64,000 nt of DNA from Aporrectodea caliginosa (Eukaryota > Annelida > Clitellata > Crassiclitellata > Lumbricidae). The DNA is taken from NCBI GenBank assembly GCA_020284085.1, contig JACEVL010000147.1:701501-765500 (forward strand), written 5' to 3'. The position numbers and the translations under genes are program-made. A model generated the notes under the pieces. The model did no database searches. It was not told where the DNA came from and was given only the letters and a program-made list of their open reading frames with translations. Below, one piece after another: positions 1 through 10,247 of this stretch. Positions within the stretch are counted from its first letter, which is position 1; every line of letters starts with the position of its first letter.

Positions 1-260
1 CCAAAAGACGTCGCACGTATATATAGCGGTCATTTAGTCAATATTTATGCGCTTTAGAACAGCAGCGCCAAGTGTTGCAGGCGCCGCGAGAGAAGCATTT
101 CCAAAGGTTGAAATCTTTCGAGATCTATCTATGAGTAGTTGCCAAAGGTTGTTTAGGAGTCGTCTGCCTGCATGTATGCGTCGAATATAGGCAAAAGTCG
201 CTACGTATAATACCAAGATGACAGGGCAATGTATTCGTGAATTTATCATGCGTCTCCATT
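1..260. other. Unassigned 5' edge of window
   Basis: No gene, repeat family or RNA is recognised here. An open frame on the minus strand overlaps the adjacent SINE head and has no recognisable domain, so it is treated as chance. Confidence 0.5.
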
Positions 261-470
261 GTGGGGCGCGGTGGTGTAGGGGTATGTTCGGAGCATTGCA
301 GCCGGAGGGTTGCGGGTTCGAATCCACCTCAAGCCGCGCGTAGGGACCATGGGCAAGTCCTTCACTCGCAATTGCTCATGCGCTTCGGCGTGAAACTTCG
401 ATTCAGTGTCCGCGCTGTAGTCGGGAGCGCCTCTGAGTAGAAATCTTGAAGTGGCGCTTTAACAAGTGTT
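261..470 (+). mobile_element. tRNA-derived SINE, family A, copy 1
   Basis: This is a short interspersed element with an RNA polymerase III promoter. The A box TGGTGTAGGGG lies at 272-282 and fits TRGYNNARNNG. The B box GGTTCGAATCC lies at 315-325 and is a perfect match. The A-to-B spacing of about 43 bases is normal for tRNA. A non-tRNA body follows and ends at GTGGCGCTTTAACAAGTGTT (451-470), directly followed by a (CATA)n tail. The body from about 333 onwards matches the minus-strand copy at 10110-10247 at high identity, which defines the family. There is no coding capacity, so mobility would need LINE proteins in trans. The 3' end resembles nearby L2/CR1-like LINE ends. Confidence 0.85.
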
Positions 471-917
471 CATACATACATACATACATACATACATACA
501 TACATACATACATACATACATACATACATACATACATACATACATACATACATACATACATACATACATACATACATACATACATACATACATACATACA
601 TACATACATACATACATACATACATACATACATACATACATACATACATACATACATACATACATACATACATACATACATACATACATACATACATACA
701 TACATACATACATACATACATACATACATACATACATACATACATACATACATACATACATACATACATACATACATACATACATACATACATACATACA
801 TACATACATACATACATACATACATACACATACATACATACATACATACATACATACATACATACATACATACATACATACATACATACATACATACATA
901 CATACATACATACATAC
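471..917 (+). repeat. (CATA)n tail array, left part
   Basis: An almost uninterrupted CATA tetranucleotide array of about 447 bases with one CACA interruption near 829. It starts exactly at the SINE 3' end, so it is an expanded SINE tail. It stops at 917, where a hAT-like element begins, and resumes in the same phase at 3249. Open frames across it (Tyr-Ile-His-Thr or Met-Tyr-Val-Cys repeats) are artefacts. Confidence 0.95.
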
Positions 918-3248
918 TAGGGTGTTTCTTATTTTCCAACTTTGGATTTCTCAAAGTCTCACCCCCTAAACTTGTTCCTTTGGTCAAATTAATAGCTTGT
1001 ACAAAATTTTAGTCAATTTGGTTAACATTTAGAGGTCGCTCAACAGAGTTGAATTTCTTGGGGTAGGCCTATGCATGTTTCGGTCTTCAACACAAACTAC
1101 GCAATACAAATAGGAGTTCAATAATAAAATTTAGATTTTTTTGCTTCTACCTATTTATTTCTTTTGTATTTTACTTATCTGTTTTGTTCAACAATAATAA
1201 TAAAATATTATTGTTATAATTATTATTAATAATAATAGCAATAATAATTATAATAGAGATTCGAGTGCCATAATTCGTATAAAATCGATAATCAGATAAA
1301 CAATTCAGAAGCACTGTATAATTGTTATATTTACTTCCAATCCTCCATACTAACTTACAAGGAGCTGTTGGTGGACTCACAACACCTGCAAGCTGTAGAA
1401 AGAGGGCACGAGTTAACACTATGACAGCCAGCTTATGGCTGCAGTCCTCAATTGAACCAAATTGAGCGACAGAAAGGCTAGGTCTGTATTAGCAACAGTT
1501 GCTCAAAGTCTTGGTCATGATGTCTATGAGTTAAATATCAACCATTCGTCAATTCACAGAAGAGCACAGCACTATCGAGCTAAAATTGTTTCACAGCTTA
1601 AAGAACAGTTTCAAGGAAATGTCTCTCTTGAGATCCACTGGGATGGTAAACTCCTGAGATACTTCACTGGGCAGAAGGTTGTTGACCGATTGCCAGTAAT
1701 TGTTGCAGGAGCTGGAGTGAACCAGTTGCTTGGTGTTCTAAAACTGACTTTCAGTAGGCTACTGGCGAAGCTCAGATCTCAGTCGTAGCCCGTTTGATAG
1801 GAAATTGGTGCCTTGTAGATCGCATTGCTTCCATGTGTTTTGATACCACTTCCAGTAACACAGGAAATAGAAATGTCGCTTGTGTTCTGCTGGAACAGAA
1901 ACTCGGGAAGAAGCTTTTGCACCTGGCATGTCGGCACCACACAATGGTATTTTCATTCCAGCTGCAGCCTTTCACGACAGTTTGCATTGACCTCAGGGCC
2001 AGACGTTGCCACCTATAAACGTTTTCAGATTAACTGGACCAACATTGATCAGACCAGATATGAACCTGAAGCAGCTCATGAAGAGGTAACACGTCTGCTG
2101 AAAGATGACAAGGACAGCCTTTTGGCATTTTCTGAAAGCCAGCTTCACTATTATCATCCCAGAGATGATTTTTCTCCTGGAGCCATACATCATGCCAGAT
2201 GGATATTAAAGGCAATTTACTGTACTCTTTAAAGATGTAGATGTTTCACGGCCAATTTAAAAGAGGAGAAGGGACTCCGGAGCATGTGCAATTGTGCATC
2301 TTCATTGTTCGAATCTGTGTTTGAATCTGTGTCAATGCCTGGTTCACTTCTCCAAATCCAATTGCATCTTCAAATCATGATCTCCTTTTCCTTCAGCTCT
2401 TGGACCCGCACGAAACAGTTAACAAGTCCATTGCCAATGCCAGACGAAAGAAATTTGCTGATCACCTTTGGTATCTCAGTAAAGAACTCACTGGCTTTTC
2501 CGTTTTTATGCGACAGTGCCTGTTGAATCCAACGAGCAGTGGTAAAGGCAATTAATGAGAAGAAAGGTTTTGAAGAGCCTGTAAAAGGGGACAAAATATA
2601 TAAGGTAATGCCAAAACATGCGAATTGAGGACTCGTGACAAAAAATACGATGCAATTCTTCTGCCGGCTTGGAATTCCGGCTGGATTCCTGAATTGTGAC
2701 CGGGACTTATGGCGTCATCGAGACGATTACAAGGATGCCATCAAGACTGTTGAACATCTGAGGTTGTCAATGGCACTGCTGAAAGAGGCGTTGCTATCAT
2801 TGAGGAGTAGGCCCTACAGCAACATTATTACGAAGAAAGAAAATCAGAAACAGTATTGACTTCAAGTCGTCCAGGGACACCGTCGACTATTTCCAACTTG
2901 CAAAATAGACTTCTTTCCTGTCAGGTCATTGCCAGGAAATTTTTTAGACAAGTAGACAATAGGCACTCATCAGTAGACCTGTAATCAAGCTTCCTAGACT
3001 CTCTACAGATAATGATTGTTAATTCTTGCTGGCTTGAAGCTTGCTAAAATATATATCTCATTTGCGTACAAAATTCAAGATTTCGCAGAAATTAATGGAA
3101 ACTAAAGATCTCTTGAGCGACCTCTAAAAATTCAAATAATTTCCTACAACTTGGCAGGAGTTGTTTCTATACTAATTGGAACCAATCTGGGGGGTGAGAC
3201 CGTAAAAAATAAAACGTTTAGTTTTTTCTGTACTGCTAAGACACACTA
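918..3248 (+). mobile_element. hAT-like DNA transposon, decayed, inserted in CATA array
   Basis: The left end begins TAGGGTGTTTCTTA (918) and the right end, reverse complemented from 3248, begins TAGTGTGTCTTAGC. Internal to both ends are TCTCACCCCC, a TTGTTCC/TGGTTCC block and TTTAGAGGTCGCTCAA (about 1028-1044 and 3110-3126), giving imperfect inverted ends of roughly 130 bp. Both sides are CATA array. ATACATAC precedes 918 and follows 3248, compatible with the 8-bp target duplication of hAT elements, although inside a 4-bp repeat this cannot be proven. The interior holds a broken transposase-like frame on the same strand. Class assignment rests on the termini and the duplication length. Confidence 0.7.
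1373..2912 (+). pseudogene. Transposase-like protein relic (DTTSSNTG / CRHH family)
   Basis: Broken coding sequence spread over all three forward frames. Frame segments show, in order, SDRKARSVLATVAQSLG, IHWDGKLL, VDRLPVIVAGAGVNQLLG (1462-1745), then CFDTTSSNTG and LACRHH (1834-1950), GPDVATYKRFQINW and HHARW (1995-2205), ANARRKKFADHLWYLSKEL (2440-2500), LWRHRDDYKDAI (2707-2745) and NGTAERGVAIIEE (2767-2805). These match, from memory, a transposase-like family widespread in cnidarian, arthropod and other invertebrate genomes, usually annotated as uncharacterised. The DTT and CRHH blocks recall the first acidic residue and CxxH region of hAT-type RNase H transposases. At least four frameshifts and several stops mean it is dead. 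It fills the element bounded by 918 and 3248. I have not confirmed the superfamily. Confidence 0.75.
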
Positions 3249-3383
3249 ATACATACATACATACATACATACATACATACATACATACATACATACATAC
3301 ATACATACATACATACATACATACATACATACATACATACATACATACATACATACATACATACATGCATACATGCATACATA
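3249..3383 (+). repeat. (CATA)n array, right part
   Basis: Continuation of the CATA array beyond the inserted element, with two CATG variants near its end (3366-3380). Together with 471-917 it forms one original tail array of nearly 580 bases. Confidence 0.95.
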
Positions 3384-4065
3384 ACGTTTTCGGTCTATTA
3401 ACATCTTCAGATTTCACGAGTGTTTGAGGCAGGGATGCGTCTTCGAACGCTGAAGATACAAGACCTCAATGGGGAATAATGTGATGAAATGACGTAGCCG
3501 AAACCAAGATTAATCAATAAATCAATAAACCAATTGATCAATTAATCTACTGTTCAATCTAACGACTCAAATCTATAGTCCAGTCAAAATAAATTGTATT
3601 CCGCTGAATAAGCACCGTCGTGTTGTTTAAATAATGAAATATAAATTAACTAAATTTTAAAATTCCAAAAAAAACCGGCTCAAACGTAAATAAACCGGGC
3701 GCTATACATGTAGTGGATACATTTTGACGCTTAGTTAAAATAAACCAAACTTAATGCATGTTCTCGTCCGTTATACACCAAATTCATTTCAATTCATTAT
3801 CCTCGATATTTGGAGTATTCGGCTCCGTTAATGAATAACAATACAACATTAGCGATGACCTAACTGCTTGGACATCCGTGTAACTAAAACCGACGAACCG
3901 GAATTCTAAAAATATTTTTCAATGAGTTATTGGCTATATCAGGAAGTCTAGATTGCACAAGTTGGGCGTAAAAGCTATAGCCTGCTTCTAACGCATAAGC
4001 AGCACGTGAAATGGCTTATCGTCAACGATCAAAGTCCTTTTTAAAGTTCCGATCATTTCAAATGT
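3384..4065. other. No recognisable feature
   Basis: AT-rich unique-looking DNA. No open frame with a recognisable motif, no Pol III box and no terminal inverted repeat was found. Confidence 0.5.
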
Positions 4066-4074
4066 TTATATATC

Positions 4075-4105
<31 letters not shown>

Positions 4106-4323
4106 ATATAGTTGAACACAACATGCTATAGATACTGGTGGGCAGTGCAGGTGCTTGCCATTTTGCAACGTCTTTGTAACTATTGACTCCGCCAAGTGAA
4201 GCTGGAACTGACGTCAAAATAGAACAATTCGTCCTCGACTGCGATTAGAGTCCACATCCGTTGCATCTCGATCATTCTCTCCAGCCATTTATACACACGC
4301 ACACACACGCACACGGACACACA

Positions 4324-4365
<42 letters not shown>
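4066..4365. repeat. (AT)n at 4066-4111 and (CA)n at 4291-4365
   Basis: Two dinucleotide arrays separated by about 180 bases of unremarkable sequence. The CA tract is interrupted by CG and GT variants at its left end. Confidence 0.9.
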
Positions 4366-4367
<2 letters not shown>

Positions 4368-5275
4368 TGAAACTACGCTAAAGATAGAACACGCAGCATA
4401 GCAACCGGATATAACTAGACTGGCGTGCTCTTTGGACTTAAGTTCGCCTCTACAGAACGCATGCGTCCGTCTTTTCTTGTGTGTATTAATGCATATATAA
4501 ACAGTATGTGATATATGACATGCAGGTTATATGGTAGATTGGTAGATTGATACATTAATAAACGCCTTTATAAGCACATGAGTGTTATGAGTTTTACAAT
4601 AGAACATTTGTCCTTTCGTTTTCTTGAACGCGTTGAGTGATAACAGAATTTACCAAATCAAACGGTCAGTCAGTGAGCGACTGCGTGTAATGCGGGTGTC
4701 CTATAATCATTATGCATGCGGCGACTGGCGTCACCCTAATCCCACAGAGCGCATAATAGCGTATACATGCGCTATAGAAACATAGGCGTCTATTACTATG
4801 AGGAATATAACATGCCCGATATCTAGTATGAAGTGCACTCATGGTGGCCTGCCAAAATATTTACGAATTGTTAACATTTGTAACAATCTATAGTGACGCC
4901 GCCAAATGAAAACAATTCGTAGAAATGGTTGGAAAAAGAAGATGCTGAAGCAGAGGTAATCAGAGAAGATGAAAAGTCAAAAAGCGGCGGAAGAATAAGT
5001 AATGCTCCATATTTTTCCAGATCGTATATATGTAAGCCAGTGGCCAGAAGGCTAACCCCAATCTCCACTGTTGTGTTGTCATCGAATGCCGATTGGTCAC
5101 ACTGAAAGACCCCCACCAGAGGTCTCGACACTGAAGGAACAAACTGGGCTTCAAGGAAAATAGCCGAGATCATGTGAAACTTTTGTTGCAGAGGCCCAAG
5201 AACAGCGCTATATAAATAATCATACGTCCATACACAAAGCATATATCAGTACTAATATATCAAAACATATATCAA

Positions 5276-5278
<3 letters not shown>
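4366..5278. other. Unassigned region with one minus-strand open frame
   Basis: The only notable item is a 123-codon open frame on the minus strand (5242-4871). Its composition is not simple-sequence but it matches no family I recognise. The frame has no supporting splice or promoter signal that I trust, so it is not called as a gene. Confidence 0.35.

Positions 5279-5326
<48 letters not shown>
5279..5326. repeat. (AT)n array
   Basis: Pure alternating AT of about 47 bases, directly followed on the plus strand by the dispersed repeat at 5335-5386. In the opposite orientation it is the simple tail of that repeat. Confidence 0.95.
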
Positions 5327-5329
<3 letters not shown>

Positions 5330-5334
5330 TATGA

Positions 5335-5386
5335 CTCACAAAGCGCTGCATTAGCCAACCTCATTGATATTAAAGCCATCAGCGTT
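5335..5386 (-). repeat. Dispersed repeat 3' end with AT tail, copy 1
   Basis: On the minus strand this reads ATGGCTTTAATATCAATGAG, then GGTTGGCTAATGCAGCGCTTTG, then an AT tail. A near-identical segment lies at 8137-8185 in the same orientation. The GCGCTTTG end followed by a simple repeat resembles other LINE/SINE 3' ends in the window. Confidence 0.6.
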
Positions 5387-5779
5387 ACATATATATATCT
5401 AAAACATAAATACATAGATGTAATACTGCGTTACTTGTACTTGATTTTCAGTCTTTAGACTAGATGTTGGTCGAACGCCATTAACATCGTCCTGTTTATT
5501 GCATGACATTCCGCTAACGCCACAGACGAAATTCATAGAATTAGGTTGCAAGCCAAAAGTGGGCCTTCGTTTCGTAAATAACAAGCAACAAACACACCAC
5601 CCAGTTAGTTATATGTGCAGACACGCTTGAAACTATACTAAATAACTCGTATGTGCACATGTGCGCGTGTGTGTGCGTGTGTGAGAGAGTTTATGAGTAG
5701 TGATATATCAGCATTAGGCTACTCTGATTAATTATATATAGGCAGTTTTTTAGGCACTCACTCACTGACACACACACAC

Positions 5780-5890
5780 AAACACACACATAATATATCT
5801 GAGGAAGTTAACGATTATTAATCGATTAATCGTTAATTTAAACGATTAAATTTATTTTTAACGATTAATCGAAGACCGCTTGTTAAATTC
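5780..5890. mobile_element. Possible truncated hAT-type MITE end (CGATTAAT-rich)
   Basis: Dense, partly palindromic TTAACGATTAATCGATTAATCG sequence in short runs, like the subterminal repeats of the bounded hAT MITEs at 53468-53899 and 57423-57968. No second end or target duplication was found, so this may be a solo end or a decayed copy. Confidence 0.35.
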
Positions 5891-6127
5891 GATAAGCTGC
5901 CCTAGTATTGCGGTCCGTGTGAGAGAGTTTTTTTTAGCTCACCCGGTTATATTGTCAACAAAACACGTTGCTCCCTAGAACCTATTATAGCAGTTAACAT
6001 GCTGGTTTGTTTATGTAGTTGCAATGGTTGAAGGAACTTAAAAGCGTAAACAAGACTGCCAATATGAAGAATAACTTCTAAGTACCTACTATAGAACTAG
6101 CAATAAATATTAATGATACCATTAATA

Positions 6128-6178
6128 CCATTGAGAAGCGCTTTATAAATAGCCAAATACAATACAATACATTAAAAG
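6128..6178 (+). mobile_element. LINE/SINE 3' end with (AATAC)n tail
   Basis: GAAGCGCTTTATAAATAGCC is followed by AAATACAATACAATAC. The GCGCT-TATAAAT end with a short simple tail recurs in the window (17487, 29027, 30171, 30762 and 40166) and is typical of L2/CR1-like LINE and partner SINE 3' ends. Confidence 0.5.
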
Positions 6179-6239
6179 ATAAACCATGAATAATGTTAAT
6201 TTTGCATTTGTCATTCGATGATGTAGCGATATATAATTA

Positions 6240-6420
6240 TGTTCTGTGGTCGGAGGGTCGCAGGTTCGAATCTACCTCAAGCCACTGCGTAGCGACCCTG
6301 GACAAGTTGCTCACCCCCACAATTGTCTGCGAGGAAGGCAACGGGAAACCACCTCACTCATCTAATCCCTGGGTGGCATAAAAGCGGATGGACCTGCCTT
6401 CGGGCAGAGAACTCATATAT
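6240..6420 (+). mobile_element. tRNA-derived SINE, family B
   Basis: The head CGGAGGGTCGCAGGTTCGAA with a B box GGTTCGAATCT at 6263-6273, followed by CTACCTCAAGCC and GCGTAGCGACCCTGGACAAG, is closely similar to family A at 302-360. After about 6325 the body differs (GCGAGGAAGGCAACGGGAAA, then GGTGGCATAAAAGCGGATGG) and ends in an AT tail instead of CATA. The A box side is missing or degenerate, so this copy is probably 5'-truncated. Confidence 0.7.
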
Positions 6421-6546
6421 ATATATATACAGGCCCTATATATATATATATATATATATTAGTCTGACCATCGGAAGATATCAGCCAAGAAGCAATAATA
6501 AACTCTATAGCCACTTACGTAAACAGGTCTACATATAAATATAAGC

Positions 6547-6602
<56 letters not shown>
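6415..6602. repeat. (AT)n arrays flanking unique sequence
   Basis: AT runs at 6415-6430, 6436-6460 and 6549-6602. The first two form the tail of SINE family B. Confidence 0.9.
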
Positions 6603-6604
<2 letters not shown>

Positions 6605-6949
6605 GCTGCGATATACAGAAACACACATATATATGTATAGGCCTACGCATATATAGTGAAAGCGACCTTAATCTAGTTCCTTTGTTTATTTCTGTTTCTT
6701 CTTAGCTCCGGCAGAAGACAATCAGGCTCTTGTGTGTACGTTCAGCTGTCGATCTGTTCGTATGTCTGCCTGTGCTGAGATAACCGTGGCCCATTTCGTC
6801 TGCTCTGTCTCTGTATGACTGCCCTGGCTAAACTACGCCACACTCTTAAATAAAACTCTTTTTAATTAGCCTAAATTGACATGTCAACGCTAGCCAATAT
6901 GGACCAACGTTTAATCTTATACTCGGCAAAAAATACATTGCTGCCCGAA

Positions 6950-7500
6950 AGAGCCAAAAGTCCTTTATTACTGCAGAGACTACAATCCTTAAATTTAGAG
7001 GCCACTGTCGTTTATTACCAGAGGCCACAGTCCTTTATTAATTACCAGAGACCATATAGTCTTTTATCACCAGAGACCACAATCTTTATATATTTACAGG
7101 ACACTGTCCTTCATTACCAGAGATCAATGTCCTTATTACAAGAGACCACACTACGAGAGACTACTGTAACAGACTAACAGTCCTTTATTATACCACTACA
7201 CTATAATAACAATGTTAATAGTGACGACAATTTATGTGGCGCCGTAACTCAGCCATGCCGTTACAAGGGGCCTCACAATCAGCTAGCAGATGACAGAGGC
7301 CTCCTCCTTTGAAAATAAGTGAGTCACTATCCTTTATGACTATAGGCCAGTGTCGTTTATTACCATAGTCATTTATTAACAGAGGACACAGTACTTTATT
7401 ACCAGAGGCTACAGTCCTATATTAGCAGAGGCCACAGCAGTACTTCATTTCCCAGATACCATAGTCCTTTATTACCAGAGGCCACTGTCCTTTGTTATCT
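6950..7500 (+). repeat. Decayed minisatellite, unit about CCAGAGGCCACAGTCCTTTA
   Basis: More than a dozen diverged units of roughly 23-30 bases contain ACCAGAG(G/A)CCAC and AGTCCTTTATT. They occupy 6950-7195 and 7325-7500. The gap at 7196-7324 lacks clear units and contains CCTTTGAAAATAAGTGAGTC, so the array is interrupted or has been invaded. Confidence 0.75.
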
Positions 7501-7673
7501 ATTGCACGAATGTTCTGACCCAAGAAGTGACCGCCGTTAAGAGACAGACTCTTTTGGTTGCTTACTTTTCCCGTTTCTTAATGGCGTCTATTCAGCCACC
7601 TGCATGAGGCCGTCCAAGCCGAGTCGTTCAAGCACTGAATAAAGAAGCACCTGTTCGCAATGGCCTTTGCCGA

Positions 7674-8100
7674 TTGGCAATGCAGTCCACTGTTTGGCCA
7701 CTTCAGTGTCTGAATGCATGGCGAGGTAAAGGCTACTTCTGTTCAAATATATTACTTTGTCCACTGAATGTCCTTTTCTTTCCGTTTGTAACTTCTGTGA
7801 GTTCTATGCATCGCATGCTTCTGTGTTTCTTCCATTCTGTCATTTCGCCAAGCCTCATTCCATCTCATCTCTCTCGTCTTCCTGTTTCTATCCATTTCTG
7901 TCTCCTTCTCATTAACCCTACCATGTTTCTCTCACTGTGTCTGACTTTCTCTCTGTCCGCCTGCATGTATTTCTACCTGTCTGTATCAGAATGTGGTGTT
8001 TCTGCTATATTTCTGCTATATGCGAAAATACTCTATATATGTACATATATGTACGTATATATACGACGTACGTCTATATATACATATATATATTATGCAT
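7674..8100 (+). other. Pyrimidine-rich stretch with a chance open frame
   Basis: Cytosine- and thymine-rich sequence (notably 7830-7990) runs into an AT/GTAT-rich tract. A 208-codon frame across it is leucine/serine/phenylalanine rich, which the base composition explains, and it runs through repeat sequence at its end. It is not called as a gene. Confidence 0.5.
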
Positions 8101-8136
8101 GTATGTATGTATGGATGTATCTAGACACTTTCTATA

Positions 8137-8185
8137 ACTCACAAAGTGCTGCCTTAGCCAGCCTCATTGATATTAAAGCCATTAA
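8137..8185 (-). repeat. Dispersed repeat 3' end, copy 2
   Basis: Near-identical to 5335-5386: ACTCACAAAGTGCTGCCTTA, then GCCAGCCTCATTGATATTAA. Next to it on the plus-strand left side is GTAT-rich simple sequence, again consistent with a 3' tail on the minus strand. Confidence 0.6.
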
Positions 8186-8406
8186 GAAGAAACTCTATTC
8201 AATAAGCAATTGTGCTCAGATGGCTATAAAAGCCCCCACAGGTGAGCTTCCGCATATGTATGCAAAACCTAACCGAAGGATTCCCAATCAGAGCTGGTAG
8301 TAGTAGACACCAGTTCATGAATTAAGTAGCGTAGAAAAAAGAGGCGCAACGACAGACAATGAGGCTCGCGACACACGGACCACAATACCATCTATACATG
8401 TATACT

Positions 8407-8480
8407 CAGTGGCGTAACAAGGGCTTCAAAAAATTACACAGTTTCAAAGACCTCTGAGGGGAGGGCCCCTCCCCAGAGAG
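8407..8480 (+). mobile_element. Solo hAT-type end (CAGTGGCGTAAC)
   Basis: CAGTGGCGTAACAAGGGC at 8407 matches the left end of the fully bounded MITE at 42981. A C/T-rich GGGCCCCTCCCC stretch follows. No partner end was located, so only one end is supported. Confidence 0.4.
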
Positions 8481-9022
8481 AGATTATCAGAGATAATACG
8501 GTTATTTAACGACGCCGTCATAACGACGATGATTGGCGTGACCTCTCCAGGGTAAGAACAATTTTATTTATGGGTTTGTAATGGTCCATAATGGAGACCA
8601 TCTTTATGGTCAAAAGTAAAACATTTTACATAAGTTCCTTTGCAGATAATAATTATAATTTAATAATTTGGTTTTCAAAACTGGCTCAGCTGTAAAGTCC
8701 CAGCAACCAACGTATACACTAGAAACAGACAGACTCAACAAAGAGCTGCAATTGACTAAAGCATTTAAATGTTTTACTTTTTTACAATGTAGGCTAAACG
8801 TAGCCTAGTTGTCAGTTTGCCTATGCACCGTCAGACTATAGTTTTAAAAAAAAATTTAAACTAATAGACTAACTGTGACAAATTCTTGGATCTCACTTAT
8901 GCTACTGTCAGTGCTTCGTCGCTGAGTGCGATAGGCCTATTGCAAACGCTTTGGGGATGAGCTAATGAATGCGAGAACTGTGCTGGCAGTTGCGTAGGCC
9001 TACATATTGAGAACTTCAGGCA

Positions 9023-9660
9023 TTATGCACGTGTCACATATTGGCATGATATTGCTAGACTGAGACTATGAATTTTGCAGTGCGCATATCTTGAGAGGGA
9101 AAACAACTCCCTCATTCGTGCCTGAACACCCCTTGTAGGACTATGGCCGCTCTTATTAGCAGCCCCATCATTACCTTGCCCTACCATAACACATGTATCG
9201 AGACCAACCTCAGAAAGCGGCTGCCTAAACGAGAGTCGCAATAGTTCCGCCAGTGATGTCGTGCACGTTATAGGATGAAAGTCATAGCCTAAATTGTTCT
9301 TTTGCCACCTGCTGAGAACCGGGTTGTTCCCGCCATCAACATATCGTAAGCAGACCGATATCTGTTCTGTGCTACTGATATCTGCGCTCACATCAAACAA
9401 TAAAGTGTAGAACTTTGCCGCACGACATTCTGCGACAATACTGTCTCGAACTTACTGGCCACACAAGTGGACCAGCTCATTTTGAATCAACGAACTTATG
9501 GGCATTGCGTGGACCAGATGACATTAGCTAACGATGATTGAAACTAACGTCGGTCGAAATTTCAGAATTTGCCACGAAATTTGCCAAGTCTTCACTATGT
9601 CCGCGAAGGGAAATGTTCTGCTGACCTCACAATAACAAAGTCTGCACAAGAGAAATTCAA
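9023..9660 (-). pseudogene. hAT transposase fragment (DUF4371/ZMYM-like type)
   Basis: Reading on the minus strand from about 9620: QNISLRGHSEDLANF, then SSLIQNELVHLCGQ, an in-frame TAA at 9454-9452, VRDSIVAECRAAKFYTLLFD, VSADISSTEQISVCLRYVD, VGLDTCVMVGQGNDGAANKS, GVQARMRE and AHCKIHSLSLAIS. These follow the order of the N-terminal and catalytic core of hAT transposases of the DUF4371/TTF-finger type. The first Asp (in DVSAD), the second Asp (GQGNDGAAN) and the C-H pair (HCKIHSL) are still visible. One stop and at least one frameshift near 9500-9560 show it is inactive. The C-terminal dimerisation region is missing. No terminal repeats were assigned. Confidence 0.8.
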
Positions 9661-10060
9661 CAAATAATAGTAACCGTCAGTTGTTCGTCACCGCAGTAGA
9701 ACGGTCTGCACCAATCCATGGACTCTCTTGTCCTTTCCAATGGAACTTACTATTGATGCAGTCCACCTATAGCAAGCTGAAACCCCTCATCGCGGAAGAG
9801 TCCACCAACGACACATGATACCGCGAAAGCAAGCGTCCAAACATCGTATACAAAACACTCAGAAAGAACGGTTAAAACAGAAATAACTTAAAGAGCAAAA
9901 GAGGGATCGCATTAGAAGTTAGAACAAACAAAATTATCGAACAAATTTCGCGCACTATTGAACAAAAATGAGAAACACGTGGTCATGTCTGTCACGTATT
10001 CAGTCAAACGCTCTATAAACTCTGTTGCATATATGCTATTAGTTTGTTTCCTTAGACGTT

Positions 10061-10247
10061 GTATGTATGTATGTATGTATGTATGTATGTATGTATGTAT
10101 GTATGTATGAGCACTTGTTATAGCGCCCCTTCAATATTTACACTCAGAGGCGCTTCCGACTACAGCGCGGACACTGAATGAATCGGAGTTTCACGCCGAA
10201 GCGCATGGCCAATGACGAGTGAAGGACTTGCCCAGGGTCCCTACGCG
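10061..10247 (-). mobile_element. tRNA-derived SINE, family A, copy 2 (5'-truncated)
   Basis: The reverse complement starts GCGTAGGGACCCTGGGCAAG and runs through CGCTTCGGCGTGAAACTCCG, GCTGTAGTCGGAAGCGCCTC and GGGGCGCTATAACAAGTGCT, then a (CATA)n tail (10108-10061). It matches copy 1 almost base for base but lacks the tRNA-like head. This is typical of incomplete target-primed reverse transcription. Confidence 0.85.

Noticed and set aside
261..330. Functional tRNA gene
   Set aside because: A and B boxes are good, but the stems do not pair and a SINE body with a simple tail follows.
403..1012. Open frames of 145-194 codons on both strands
   Set aside because: They translate the CATA array (Tyr-Ile-His-Thr and Met-Tyr-Val-Cys repeats).
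6950..7500. CRISPR-like spaced repeats
   Set aside because: Units are contiguous and diverged with no constant spacer, and the context is eukaryotic.
7674..8300. 208-codon plus-strand frame that looks like a membrane protein
   Set aside because: Hydrophobicity follows from T/C-rich DNA, and the end of the frame runs through TATG-type repeat and a dispersed repeat end.
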